From Anaerolineae bacterium (GTDB lineage Bacteria; Chloroflexota; Anaerolineae; B4-G1), in the NCBI GenBank assembly GCA_030612185.1, contig JAUWOI010000182.1, positions 1 to 8,116 of the forward strand: a DNA stretch of 8,116 bases, in the 5' to 3' direction. Positions 1-5,781 of the stretch are shown here, one piece after another. A program made the translations under genes and the position numbers. A model generated the notes under the pieces. The model was not told the DNA's origin. It made no database searches and worked only from the letters and a program-made list of their open reading frames with translations. How positions within the stretch are numbered: the stretch's first letter is position 1; the number at the start of each line of letters is the position of its first letter.

Positions 1-2
1 CC

Positions 3-569
3 CCCAGCCGCCTCCAGGTCGAGGTGGGGCTGTACGACCCTGAAGCGGGTGAGACGCTGGGCGCGGTATGGGTGGGAGAGGCCAAACTGGCCCCCCCGGA
101 GGCCGCCCCCCCGGTGGCCCATCCGCTGGCGGTGGATCTGGCCGATGGGATAGCCCTGCGGGGCTACGGCCTCTCGCCAGCGGGCGGGGAAACACTGCCC
201 CTACAGCAGGCGGTGGGCGCTGCGCCGGGGGAGGTGATCACGCTGACCCTCTACTGGGAGGCGCGGGATGCGCCCTCGGCCGACTACCAGGTCTTCGTCC
301 ATCTGATCGGCGCCGGACCGGAGCCGGTGGCGCAGGGGGATGGGCCGCCGCTGATGGGCGACTACCCGACGACGATGTGGGCCTCTGGTGAGGTCATCGC
401 CGATCCGCACCCGGTAGCCTTGCCGGCCGGCCTTCCGCCGGGGCGGTACCGGCTGCTGGTGGGGATGTACGACCTGGAGACGCTGGCCCGCCTGGCGCGG
501 CTGGACGGGGTGAGGGACAGCGTCGAAATCCCCGCCATCCTGGAGATATCATCTGATCCTAGTCAATGA
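3..569 (+). CDS. C-terminal end of a large envelope protein (glycosyltransferase/membrane-protein C-terminal beta domains), 5' partial
   Basis: The reading frame is open to the left edge of the window and stops at TGA 567-569, so only about 188 C-terminal residues are seen. The sequence has one full copy and the tail of another copy of a domain of about 150 residues. The phrase 'RLQVEVGLYDPEAGETL' at the start is repeated as 'RYRLLVGMYDLETLARL' near the end. Between them are the hallmarks LRGYGL, LTLYWEA, YQVFVHLIG, AQGDGPP, YPTTMW and LPPGRYRL. From memory of the family, this beta-sandwich-like module is common at the C-terminus of Chloroflexota GT39-type glycosyltransferases and related multi-spanning membrane proteins, probably outside the membrane. 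The catalytic part would lie left of the window, so enzyme identity is inferred. The last 7 nt overlap the 3' end of the convergent toxin gene. Confidence 0.75.
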   Translation, partial: PSRLQVEVGLYDPEAGETLGAVWVGEAKLAPPEAAPPVAHPLAVDLADGIALRGYGLSPAGGETLPLQQAVGAAPGEVITLTLYWEARDAPSADYQVFVHLIGAGPEPVAQGDGPPLMGDYPTTMWASGEVIADPHPVALPAGLPPGRYRLLVGMYDLETLARLARLDGVRDSVEIPAILEISSDPSQ

Positions 570-961
570 GAGGAATATTCCGTGACCTCCTGAGCAATTA
601 TGCGCAGGACGTCCTGGATACTGAGAGGTTCACTGGGGATGACACGATTCTCACTGCCGTCGTGACAATGGTGAGGGAAGTTATCCATCTCTGGGTGATG
701 GGGGCTACTATCCCACCGCTTGCGCAGGGTGGCCCGATCACCACTCATCCACTGGTGCCGATAATCAACGACTTCGGCGCCGGTAGTTCTCAGGCGAAAA
801 GCCTCGGCCGCTTCAAGGAAATCGTCATTGCTCAGCTTGACGCGCACGCGGAGGTAGCCGGTCTGCGAAGTCACACGCTGGCGCACAACCGTATAGTCCG
901 CGACGATGTGGCTCTCCACCAGGGCGACGTGGATGGCAGCCAGATACTCATCCGCAGTCAC
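563..961 (-). CDS. TumE-family (DUF6516) toxin-like protein
   Basis: This encodes 132 residues if it starts at GTG 961-959, which shares one base with the stop of the upstream gene (TAGTG); GGAAG lies just upstream as ribosome-binding site. A longer frame to 1036 lies inside the antitoxin gene and is unlikely. The C-terminal half carries the family signature: YLRVRVKLS at 36-44, an RHQW strand at 68-71, RRWD-type 'KRWD' at 81-84, then SPHHPE (86-91) and NFPHHCH (94-100), followed by a helix 'EPLSIQDVLRIIAQEV'. The clustered histidines 88, 89, 97, 98 and 100 are the expected functional residues. The family is described as the toxin of TumE/TumA toxin-antitoxin systems; the mode of action here is inferred. 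It is translationally coupled to the putative antitoxin. Its end overlaps the convergent envelope gene. Confidence 0.82.
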   Translation of the reverse strand: MTADEYLAAIHVALVESHIVADYTVVRQRVTSQTGYLRVRVKLSNDDFLEAAEAFRLRTTGAEVVDYRHQWMSGDRATLRKRWDSSPHHPEMDNFPHHCHDGSENRVIPSEPLSIQDVLRIIAQEVTEYSSH

Positions 962-1284
962 TACGCTTCCACTCTGCTCTGCAACAACTGGAGCCGCTCC
1001 TGCACTTCGAGGGCCATCTGGTACAGCACGTTCCATTCCATAAAATCGGCTGTGTCAGGCATTTCGCCAGCCTGCCAGCGCCGGAAGAATTCGTCGGAAC
1101 TGAGTTGATATCGCTGTTCCAGATCGCGCAGGTCGTGCTCCAGGTCACGTAGCACCACCCTGTCGCGTGCTGCCTGGCTGCTGGCGATCTTGAGCAGGGT
1201 CACATCGGTCACTGTGTCCCGGAATCCATGTTCGTACAATTGCGTCAGGTTGTGTAACACGCGCAGTGGAGCCAGTGTACTCAT
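961..1284 (-). CDS. Putative antitoxin partner of the TumE-like toxin
   Basis: This encodes 107 residues from ATG 1284-1282, with a strong AAGGAG ribosome-binding site six bases upstream. The protein looks all-helical: 'LTQLYEHGFRDTVTDVTLLKIA' (13-34), then a charged heptad-like helix 'RDLEHDLRDLEQRY' (46-59), then SSDEFFRRWQAGEM (62-75) and an aromatic helix DFMEWNVLYQM (80-90). I recognise this pattern (a membership-and-repeat helix, 'LE.rY.mSs.eF..r.qaGe..D..dffeW..ly') as a small protein often next to DUF6516 genes in cyanobacteria and Chloroflexota. It has no obvious XRE helix-turn-helix, unlike the classical TumA antitoxin. It is first in a two-gene operon with a recognisable promoter upstream. 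The antitoxin role is inferred from size, order, overlap and partner. Confidence 0.68.
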   Translation of the reverse strand: MSTLAPLRVLHNLTQLYEHGFRDTVTDVTLLKIASSQAARDRVVLRDLEHDLRDLEQRYQLSSDEFFRRWQAGEMPDTADFMEWNVLYQMALEVQERLQLLQSRVEA

Positions 1285-1358
1285 GAGATACTCCTTAGAT
1301 ACTTCTTGTTTCCAAATGAGAGCCAGGGAAGCGGCAGGATGATTTTAGCGACATTACA

Positions 1359-1387
1359 ATTATACCTCTGTCCTCCCGTAAAAGCAA
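1359..1387 (-). promoter_or_regulatory. Sigma70-type promoter of the toxin-antitoxin pair
   Basis: On the minus strand a -35 box TTGCTT (1387-1382) and a perfect -10 box TATAAT (1364-1359) are separated by exactly 17 bp. Transcription would start near 1352, giving a leader of about 68 nt before the antitoxin ATG. The -10 box lies inside the outermost arm of the inverted-repeat element. Confidence 0.72.
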
Positions 1388-1579
1388 CGCGCGCGCAGCA
1401 CATCGTGGGTGCATTTCAGTTTTGGGGCGAACCTTCCCGAAAGCTTGAAAATGCATTGCAGGCGCCAAAAATGCAGTCCCAAAGCGCCGAAACGATTGCA
1501 GGATGCCTTGTTTGGGCTTTCGGGAAGGTGGCTCGCGGAAACTTGCCCCCAATAGGAAATGCACCCTGATCGTGTGCTA

Positions 1580-1609
1580 TTGGCAGAGTTGGGACATAAG
1601 GGGTATAAT
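1580..1609 (+). promoter_or_regulatory. Sigma70-type promoter for the acidic protein and O-antigen ligase genes
   Basis: A -35 box TTGGCA (1580-1585, five of six consensus bases) and a perfect -10 box TATAAT (1604-1609) are separated by 18 bp. The start would be near 1616, leaving an unusually long leader of about 165 nt before the ATG at 1783. Within the leader I see no riboswitch or tRNA-like fold I can name; it contains a GTACC-TT-GTACC direct repeat at about 1750-1761. Confidence 0.68.
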
Positions 1610-1782
1610 TGTCGTAAGCGTGTATCCTTTTTTGGTCGTGGAGTCATTGTGAAGATTCGGGAGTAACCGGCGTTTGATTTTATGGATGCTTACAAGCCTC
1701 AAGTAGCCAGCCCATCGTCGGCACCGTAGGGGTAGCCTGTCTAAAATCGTACCTTGTACCTGGGGCAAACTGAAGGTCATCT

Positions 1783-2049
1783 ATGATTTACAATCCTGAT
1801 ATGACAGACTCAGACCTGCTGGGTGAAGAGAATCAGAATTCACTTGTTGAGAGAGTCTTCGATAGTCCTGATGCCGTTAGTCAGGGTGAGTATACTGCTA
1901 TCTATGAGTTCTTGCTAAACCCGGATATTTGTGATGATCCTGATGCAATTGCAGGGGTCCTGCAAGAGTTCTCTGGTTGGGCTCAACACATGTTAGAGAA
2001 GATGCGACAACTTGACTTGATAGACCAGACTCGGGCACGTGAGCAATAG
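1783..2049 (+). CDS. Small acidic hypothetical protein
   Basis: This encodes 88 residues from ATG 1783, with GAAGG seven bases upstream; a second in-frame ATG at 1801 has no ribosome-binding site. I do not recognise the family. The protein is strongly acidic (about 19 Asp/Glu against 5 Lys/Arg), has no signal peptide or membrane span, and looks helical, especially 'AIAGVLQEFSGWAQHMLEKMRQLDLI' (55-80, given in parts: AIAGVLQEFSG, then WAQHMLEKMRQ). The codons often end in A or T (GAT, GTT, TAT, CTA, AAC mixed), unlike the GC-ending codons of the genes either side, which suggests a different history. It lies 18 bp upstream of the O-antigen ligase gene on the same strand, so it is probably cotranscribed from the promoter at 1580-1609. 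No function is proposed. Confidence 0.6.
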   Translation: MIYNPDMTDSDLLGEENQNSLVERVFDSPDAVSQGEYTAIYEFLLNPDICDDPDAIAGVLQEFSGWAQHMLEKMRQLDLIDQTRAREQ

Positions 2050-2067
2050 CAGACTGTTTCTCGGTAT

Positions 2068-3540
2068 ATGTCCTCCCAAGACTTGCTCTACCGCATCTTC
2101 ACCTCCCGCCACCGCTGGCTGACGGTGCTGTCGACGCTTGTGTTATGCGCGGCGCTGGCTCTCGCCGTAGGCTACCTGCTGGCTGAGTTCGGCGCTCTCA
2201 TCGCCGGAGCGGGATTGGTGGCCCTGTTCCTCGGCCTATGGATGCTGCGCGATATCGAGGCGGCTTATTGGGCTGTCATCGGCGTCGTTTGCCTCCTTCC
2301 CTTTGCCTCCTTCCCGTTTGAGATTGGCTTCACCCCCACCTTCCTCGACGCCGCCCTGGGGGCGCTGTTCCTCGTGTGGGTGCTCCAGATCGCCACCGGC
2401 GACCAAAGAGAGTTCGTCGGCACGCCGTTGGGATTGCCCATCGCTGTGTTTATGCTGCTGGCGGTGGGGGCCTTTGTCTTCGGGCTGGCCCACGCTCCGC
2501 CGACCTCCTACGTCCTGCGTCACTTCGCCGAGGTGCTGCTCAGCATAGCCCTGTTTTTCCTCATCGTCAACACCGTGCGCGACGCGGGACGGCTGCAACG
2601 TTTCGTGCGCGCGCTGCTCCTGTGCGCCTTCGCCGCTGCCGCGCTCGGCGTTCTGCTCTACATCATCGCCGATCAGATCTCCGACGAGTTCGTCATCCGC
2701 GCCCTCTCCGCGCTGGGTCGGCTGGGCTACCCCGCCGGGCCGGGCGTCCTGCGCTACATCCGCGATGATCCAGAACTGTCAATGCGGGCCGCCTCTACTT
2801 CGGTGGACCCCAACGTGCTGGGCAGTCTGCTCAGTCTGACGCTGTGCATCGGCGTGGTGCAACTCTTTGCCCGGCGGCCCATCATCCGCCGCCGTTATCT
2901 CGTGCCGGTGCTGGGCGTGATGGCGCTCTGCCTGGGGCTGACCATCAGCCGGGGTTCGTGGGCGGGAGCGGGGGCTGCGCTGGCCATCGTCGCCACCCTG
3001 CGCTACCGCAAACTGTGGCCGCTCCTGCTCGTGGCGCTGGTGATCGTGCTTCTCTTGGCCCCGGGCCAGGTTGCGCACTTTATCGAGGGGTTGCGGGGCC
3101 AGGACCTGGCCACCCAGATGCGCTTTGGCGAGTACAAGGACGCGCTCATCTTGATCGGGCGCTATCCGTGGCTGGGCGTAGGTTTCGCCGGATCGCCCGA
3201 CATTGACACCTACATCGGCGTCTCCAACGTCTATCTCCTCATCGCCGAGCAGATGGGGCTGGTGGGCCTGGCCAGTTTCCTCGTCGTGATGGCCGTCTTT
3301 TTCGCCCGCTTCTGGCGCACCCTCGCCCTGGCATTGGCCGACCCGGAACTGGAACCGCTGTTCTGGGGGCTGCACGCCGGCATTGTCGGGGCGCTGGTGG
3401 GGGGCATCTTTGACCATTACTTTTTCAACCTGAATTTCCACCACTCTGTCACCCTCTTCTGGCTGGTGGTCGGGCTGGCGACGGTGGCGACGGAGATGAT
3501 CCGGCGGCGCGCAGGGCAGGCATCACAATCCAACGGGTAG
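2068..3540 (+). CDS. O-antigen ligase/polymerase family membrane protein (Wzy_C)
   Basis: This encodes 490 residues, mostly hydrophobic, with around a dozen predictable membrane segments (for example 20-60, 64-82, 91-108, 122-140, 153-170, 179-200, 248-266, 277-293, 298-311, 316-331, 397-414, 434-447, 460-475). The Wzy_C region is clear: LTISRGSW at 291-298, the periplasmic part with RYPWLGVGF at 365-373, and SNVYLLIAEQMGLVGL at 386-401. FDHYFFN and HHSVTLFW follow at 448-465. Proteins of this family join or polymerise sugar repeat units on lipid carriers at the outer face of the cytoplasmic membrane. The exact acceptor cannot be told from sequence, especially as many Chloroflexota lack classical lipopolysaccharide. 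No good ribosome-binding site precedes ATG 2068, so expression may depend on coupling with the small gene 18 bp upstream. A strong terminator follows. Confidence 0.88.
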   Translation: MSSQDLLYRIFTSRHRWLTVLSTLVLCAALALAVGYLLAEFGALIAGAGLVALFLGLWMLRDIEAAYWAVIGVVCLLPFASFPFEIGFTPTFLDAALGALFLVWVLQIATGDQREFVGTPLGLPIAVFMLLAVGAFVFGLAHAPPTSYVLRHFAEVLLSIALFFLIVNTVRDAGRLQRFVRALLLCAFAAAALGVLLYIIADQISDEFVIRALSALGRLGYPAGPGVLRYIRDDPELSMRAASTSVDPNVLGSLLSLTLCIGVVQLFARRPIIRRRYLVPVLGVMALCLGLTISRGSWAGAGAALAIVATLRYRKLWPLLLVALVIVLLLAPGQVAHFIEGLRGQDLATQMRFGEYKDALILIGRYPWLGVGFAGSPDIDTYIGVSNVYLLIAEQMGLVGLASFLVVMAVFFARFWRTLALALADPELEPLFWGLHAGIVGALVGGIFDHYFFNLNFHHSVTLFWLVVGLATVATEMIRRRAGQASQSNG

Positions 3541-3575
3541 TGTCTGGCGTGGTCTAAATATAGTGTGACCTTGAC

Positions 3576-3624
3576 GTCACCTCAGTCCGGTAAACAGGGA
3601 ACCGGGTTGGGGTGACTTCTTTTT
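3576..3624 (+). terminator. Intrinsic terminator after the O-antigen ligase gene
   Basis: The left arm 3576-3591 and the right arm 3601-3616 pair along all 16 positions when G-U pairs are allowed. The loop is 9 nt (AAACAGGGA) and the tail is TTCTTTTT at 3617-3624. It separates the polysaccharide genes from the sigma-factor operon. Confidence 0.85.
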
Positions 3625-3701
3625 GTGAGAGTGATGCAGTATTTTAGGGCCTCGTGCGTTTTAATAAGTGAGTATGGACTTTCGACCAGAAGGCAAACGT
3701 T

Positions 3702-4289
3702 ATGCAGAGCAGATTGGACTCCAAACAAGAGCGGACGCTGGTGAAGAAAGCCCAGCGGGACCCAACAGCCTTTCAGGAACTGTACAATTATTATTTTCCC
3801 AGAGTCTATGCCTACGTGATCTATCGCGTGGGCCGGGTTCAGGACGCCGAAGACCTGGTCGCCGATGCATTTCTGAGGGTGGTCGAAAGGCTGGATAAGT
3901 TCCAGTGGCGTGGTGAGGGTTCCTTCGCCGCCTGGCTCTTTCGTATCGCCCACAACCTGGTGAGCGACTTTTACCGGCGAGGCCGAGGGCCAGAGGAATC
4001 GGTGCCTTTGGAAGAGCTACCCGAACTAGAGTCCAGCGCTTTGCTCCCCGCCGACGCCGTCTTACAAAAGGAAAAGTTTACCTATCTGCGGCGACTGATC
4101 GGCACCCTCTCCCCCCGCCGGCAAGAGATCATCACCCTCAAGTTCTTCGGCGGCCTGCGCAACAAAGAGATCGCCGCCCTGCTAGAGTTAGATGAGCGCA
4201 CTGTTGCTTCCCATCTCTGCCGGGGGCTGGAAGATCTGAACCGGAAGTACGTGAACGAGTTCGTCCAGACAAAGGAAGGAGACTCTTAA
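3702..4289 (+). CDS. RNA polymerase sigma factor, sigma-70 family, ECF subfamily
   Basis: This encodes 195 residues, the usual ECF length, from ATG 3702 with GAAGG eight bases upstream. Sigma region 2 covers about 23-93: FQELYNYYFPRVYAYVIYR, then the DAEDLVADAFLRV helix (48-60) that contacts the core enzyme, and FAAWLFRIAHNLVSDFYRR (75-93) for -10 recognition. A short acidic linker (97-120) leads to region 4 (about 128-182), with LSPRRQEIITLKFFGG and the helix-turn-helix NKEIAALLELDERTVASHLCRG for -35 binding. There is no extra C-terminal domain. The stop codon overlaps the start of the anti-sigma gene by one base (TAATG), which is typical of co-translated sigma/anti-sigma pairs. No promoter could be assigned with confidence in 3625-3700; autoregulation is usual in such pairs. 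Confidence 0.93.
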   Translation: MQSRLDSKQERTLVKKAQRDPTAFQELYNYYFPRVYAYVIYRVGRVQDAEDLVADAFLRVVERLDKFQWRGEGSFAAWLFRIAHNLVSDFYRRGRGPEESVPLEELPELESSALLPADAVLQKEKFTYLRRLIGTLSPRRQEIITLKFFGGLRNKEIAALLELDERTVASHLCRGLEDLNRKYVNEFVQTKEGDS

Positions 4290-5548
4290 TGAGCAAGCGA
4301 AACAAATTGACCGAACGGGACCGCAGGCTGTTGGAGGAAGTCGAGGAGATCGTGGCCAATGGAGGCGGTGAGCGGTGCGAAGCCGATTCACTTTACGGCT
4401 TTTGCGCCCACCTGGCCAGCACCGTGCCCCAGGCCGACGACGCCTTCCGGCAGCGGTTGGAGGCCCGTCTGGTCGCCAGGTTACAGCAACAACAGGAGGT
4501 TCGAACCCTGGGCACTATGTCCCAGGATAAAGGGGAAGCGCGCTCCCCGTCGTGGTTTCAACGCCTGGCGCAGGGCGTTGGCCGTATCAGACAAGTCTTT
4601 CAAGTTAGAGGAGGTTTAACGATGAAAAAAGGATTCGCTTTGGCCGTCCTCGCGGCCCTGATCATCGCCGTCAGTACGGTGGCCTTTGTCCCCTCTGTGC
4701 GGGCTCAGGTGGCGGCGTGGTTGGGCTTTGGTTTTGAGCAGCAGGAGATATTACCACAGTTGCTCGTTAGAGTGTTGGCCCGTGCGCCCTGGGACACACC
4801 AGAAGGCACAAGTTTTGAGATGTTCACGGTTGAGATCATACAAGATCGATGGGCATTTGTCAAGAGAGCTGAAATGAATGGATTCTCCATACCCGATCCA
4901 GGAACACAGGTCCATTGTCCTAATGGAAATATTTTGCCAGTGCCAGCCTATTTGCCTGAAGGCTATCGCTGGCAAGGTGTGGCTTTACAGAGTCAACGGA
5001 TAAAGCTAGGTTTTCTTCCTCTAGGCAGCCAGAGCGGAGCAGGTGGCGGTTCCCCATTGCCCCCCTACGACAGTGATATCGTGAATTACCTGATCGGGGG
5101 CAACCGCGCGAACCTGCTCCTCCTTCTTGCTCAGTTCAAGGGGGATTTGGATCCAGGTCTACTGTTCCAGGCGTATCATGTCGTGTCGCCGGCAAAGCAG
5201 TCACCAGCATCGATCGAGTATGCCACGTCCAACTCACCGCCGCAGATTGTACCAACACCAACGCCCGGCGCCTCGTTTTATGCTGCAAAGACGCAGGTTG
5301 GGCTCGTCATTCAGCCGGCAGAAGGACAAGAAGGGCTGGTTTTCCTGGTCGGACCGGGCGAACTGCACGAAACCACGGTTGGCGAGACATCAGCCTGGTG
5401 GTATCAAGGTACATGGAACGCTGTCGGGGAGTGGGTTAAAGATGGAACGATCAGCCTGATCTGGGAACAGGGCGGCCTGACCTATCAACTGACCGGGCAG
5501 GAGTTGACACTTGGAGAGCTGGTGTGCATCGCCGAGTCGTTGCAGTAG
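4289..5548 (+). CDS. Single-span anti-sigma-type protein with DUF4367-like extracellular domain
   Basis: This encodes 419 residues from ATG 4289, preceded by AAGGAAGGAG. Residues 1-111 are a cytoplasmic, charged helical region ('DDAFRQRLEARLVARLQ' at 50-66), the expected sigma-binding part. Residues 115-137 are one membrane span, after which VRAQVAAWLG begins the outer part. Residues 200-419 resemble DUF4367 sensor domains: 'PVPAYLPEGYRW' (217-228), a low-complexity 'PTPTPG' hinge (322-327), and a closing 'SLIWEQGGLTYQLTGQELT' (389-407) with 'LGELVCIAESL'. No HXXXCXXC zinc motif is seen. Together with the sigma factor just upstream it would form a membrane stress switch. An in-frame ATG at 4622 (Met112) has a near-perfect ribosome-binding site directly ahead of a signal-peptide-like stretch, so a shorter second product is possible. 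Codons from about 4740 to 5030 are more AT-rich than in the N-terminal part. Confidence 0.82.
   Translation: MSKRNKLTERDRRLLEEVEEIVANGGGERCEADSLYGFCAHLASTVPQADDAFRQRLEARLVARLQQQQEVRTLGTMSQDKGEARSPSWFQRLAQGVGRIRQVFQVRGGLTMKKGFALAVLAALIIAVSTVAFVPSVRAQVAAWLGFGFEQQEILPQLLVRVLARAPWDTPEGTSFEMFTVEIIQDRWAFVKRAEMNGFSIPDPGTQVHCPNGNILPVPAYLPEGYRWQGVALQSQRIKLGFLPLGSQSGAGGGSPLPPYDSDIVNYLIGGNRANLLLLLAQFKGDLDPGLLFQAYHVVSPAKQSPASIEYATSNSPPQIVPTPTPGASFYAAKTQVGLVIQPAEGQEGLVFLVGPGELHETTVGETSAWWYQGTWNAVGEWVKDGTISLIWEQGGLTYQLTGQELTLGELVCIAESLQ
4607..4624 (+). promoter_or_regulatory. Strong internal ribosome-binding site and start codon (Met112 of the anti-sigma gene)
   Basis: AGAGGAGGT ends six bases before an in-frame ATG at 4622-4624. 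The codons that follow encode MKKGFALAVLAALIIAVSTV and then a VRA-Q site, which reads like a complete signal peptide of a 308-residue protein. It is far better than chance for the interior of a gene. It may make a separate exported sensor domain, or be a relic of two genes that became one. Confidence 0.6.
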
Positions 5549-5574
5549 AACGACGATTATTAGATTCTATCTGA

Positions 5575-5619
5575 CCCCAACTTGGCGGTGTAAGCCGCCG
5601 GGTTGGGGCTCTTTGTTTT
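5575..5619 (+). terminator. Intrinsic terminator of the sigma/anti-sigma operon
   Basis: The left arm 5575-5588 (CCCCAACTTGGCGG) pairs over 14 positions with 5595-5608 (CCGCCGGGTTGGGG), two of them G-U. The loop is TGTAAG and a T-rich tail (CTCTTTGTTTT) follows. Between 5620 and 5671 I see nothing assignable. Confidence 0.92.
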
Positions 5620-5671
5620 CAGGCCAAGACTCGCATTTGGTGCGCCAGTCTCAGCGATCCACTGAGCCCCT

Positions 5672-5700
5672 TTGACAAATGAGCCTAAGAGTGGTATAAT
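5672..5700 (+). promoter_or_regulatory. Consensus sigma70 promoter of the kinase-isochorismatase-fur operon
   Basis: The promoter has perfect TTGACA (5672-5677) and perfect TATAAT (5695-5700) boxes with the ideal 17-bp spacer. Transcription should start near 5707. A promoter this strong usually needs a repressor, and a dyad sits exactly over the start. Confidence 0.93.
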
Positions 5701-5708
5701 ACCGCCAG

Positions 5709-5725
5709 TTGAAAATAGTTTTCAA
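5709..5725. promoter_or_regulatory. Fur-box-like operator over the transcription start
   Basis: TTGAAAA-TAG-TTTTCAA is a perfect 7-bp inverted repeat with a 3-bp centre. Read as a 7-1-7 Fur-family box (TGAAAAT-A-GTTTTCA, 5710-5724), it matches the TGATAAT-N-ATTATCA consensus at 11 of 14 positions. Wider CCAG and CTGG flanks lie at 5705-5708 and 5729-5732. The last gene of the operon encodes a Fur-family protein, so autorepression is the simplest reading. Three ACTGG copies follow at 5728, 5733 and 5740. Confidence 0.6.
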
Positions 5726-5781
5726 TTACTGGACTGGATACTGGTAATTCGTTCGTGGTGACGGGCACAGGCAAGAATGGT

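Larger units (their letters stand above)
1356..1612. repeat. Nested imperfect inverted-repeat element with outward-facing promoters
   Basis: Three pairs of perfect inverted arms share roughly one axis (about 1480-1487). The outer arms are ACAATTATACC (1356-1366) and GGTATAATTGT (1602-1612). The middle arms are GGGTGCATTTC (1407-1417) and GAAATGCACCC (1556-1566). The inner arms are ACCTTCCCGAAAGC (1431-1444) and GCTTTCGGGAAGGT (1516-1529). The gaps between arms are similar on both sides (40 and 35 bp for outer to middle). It occupies most of the 498-bp gene-free stretch 1285-1782. No convincing coding frame lies inside and no clear target-site duplication flanks it. It could be a MITE-like non-autonomous element or a resident regulatory palindrome; a copy count in the genome would decide. 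Confidence 0.72.

Noticed and set aside
566..1108. A 180-codon plus-strand frame opposite the toxin-antitoxin genes
   Set aside because: It lies antisense to two genes with family signatures, coupled starts and a promoter, and its own translation resembles no protein.
1295..1647. Overlapping open frames of 87-95 codons on both strands within the inverted-repeat region
   Set aside because: They mirror each other because of the palindrome, have no ribosome-binding sites, are rich in Cys, Ser and Arg without fold pattern, and contain the promoters.
1682..1729. A 15-codon possible leader peptide in the long leader before 1783
   Set aside because: It has no ribosome-binding site at a useful distance and no regulatory codon run.
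2236..3444. Several long frames on both strands inside the O-antigen ligase gene
   Set aside because: They are Arg-, Pro- and Gly-rich or His- and Gln-rich shadow translations caused by high GC; the membrane protein frame is clearly the coding one.
3597..3620. GGGAACC as an ECF-type -35 for autoregulation of the sigma operon
   Set aside because: It lies in the terminator loop and right arm, and no CGTC-like -10 follows at 16-17 bp.
4359..4619. An 86-codon frame ending just before the internal ATG at 4622
   Set aside because: It is out of frame with the anti-sigma gene and rich in Trp, Pro and Arg; the main frame here has a credible helical region.
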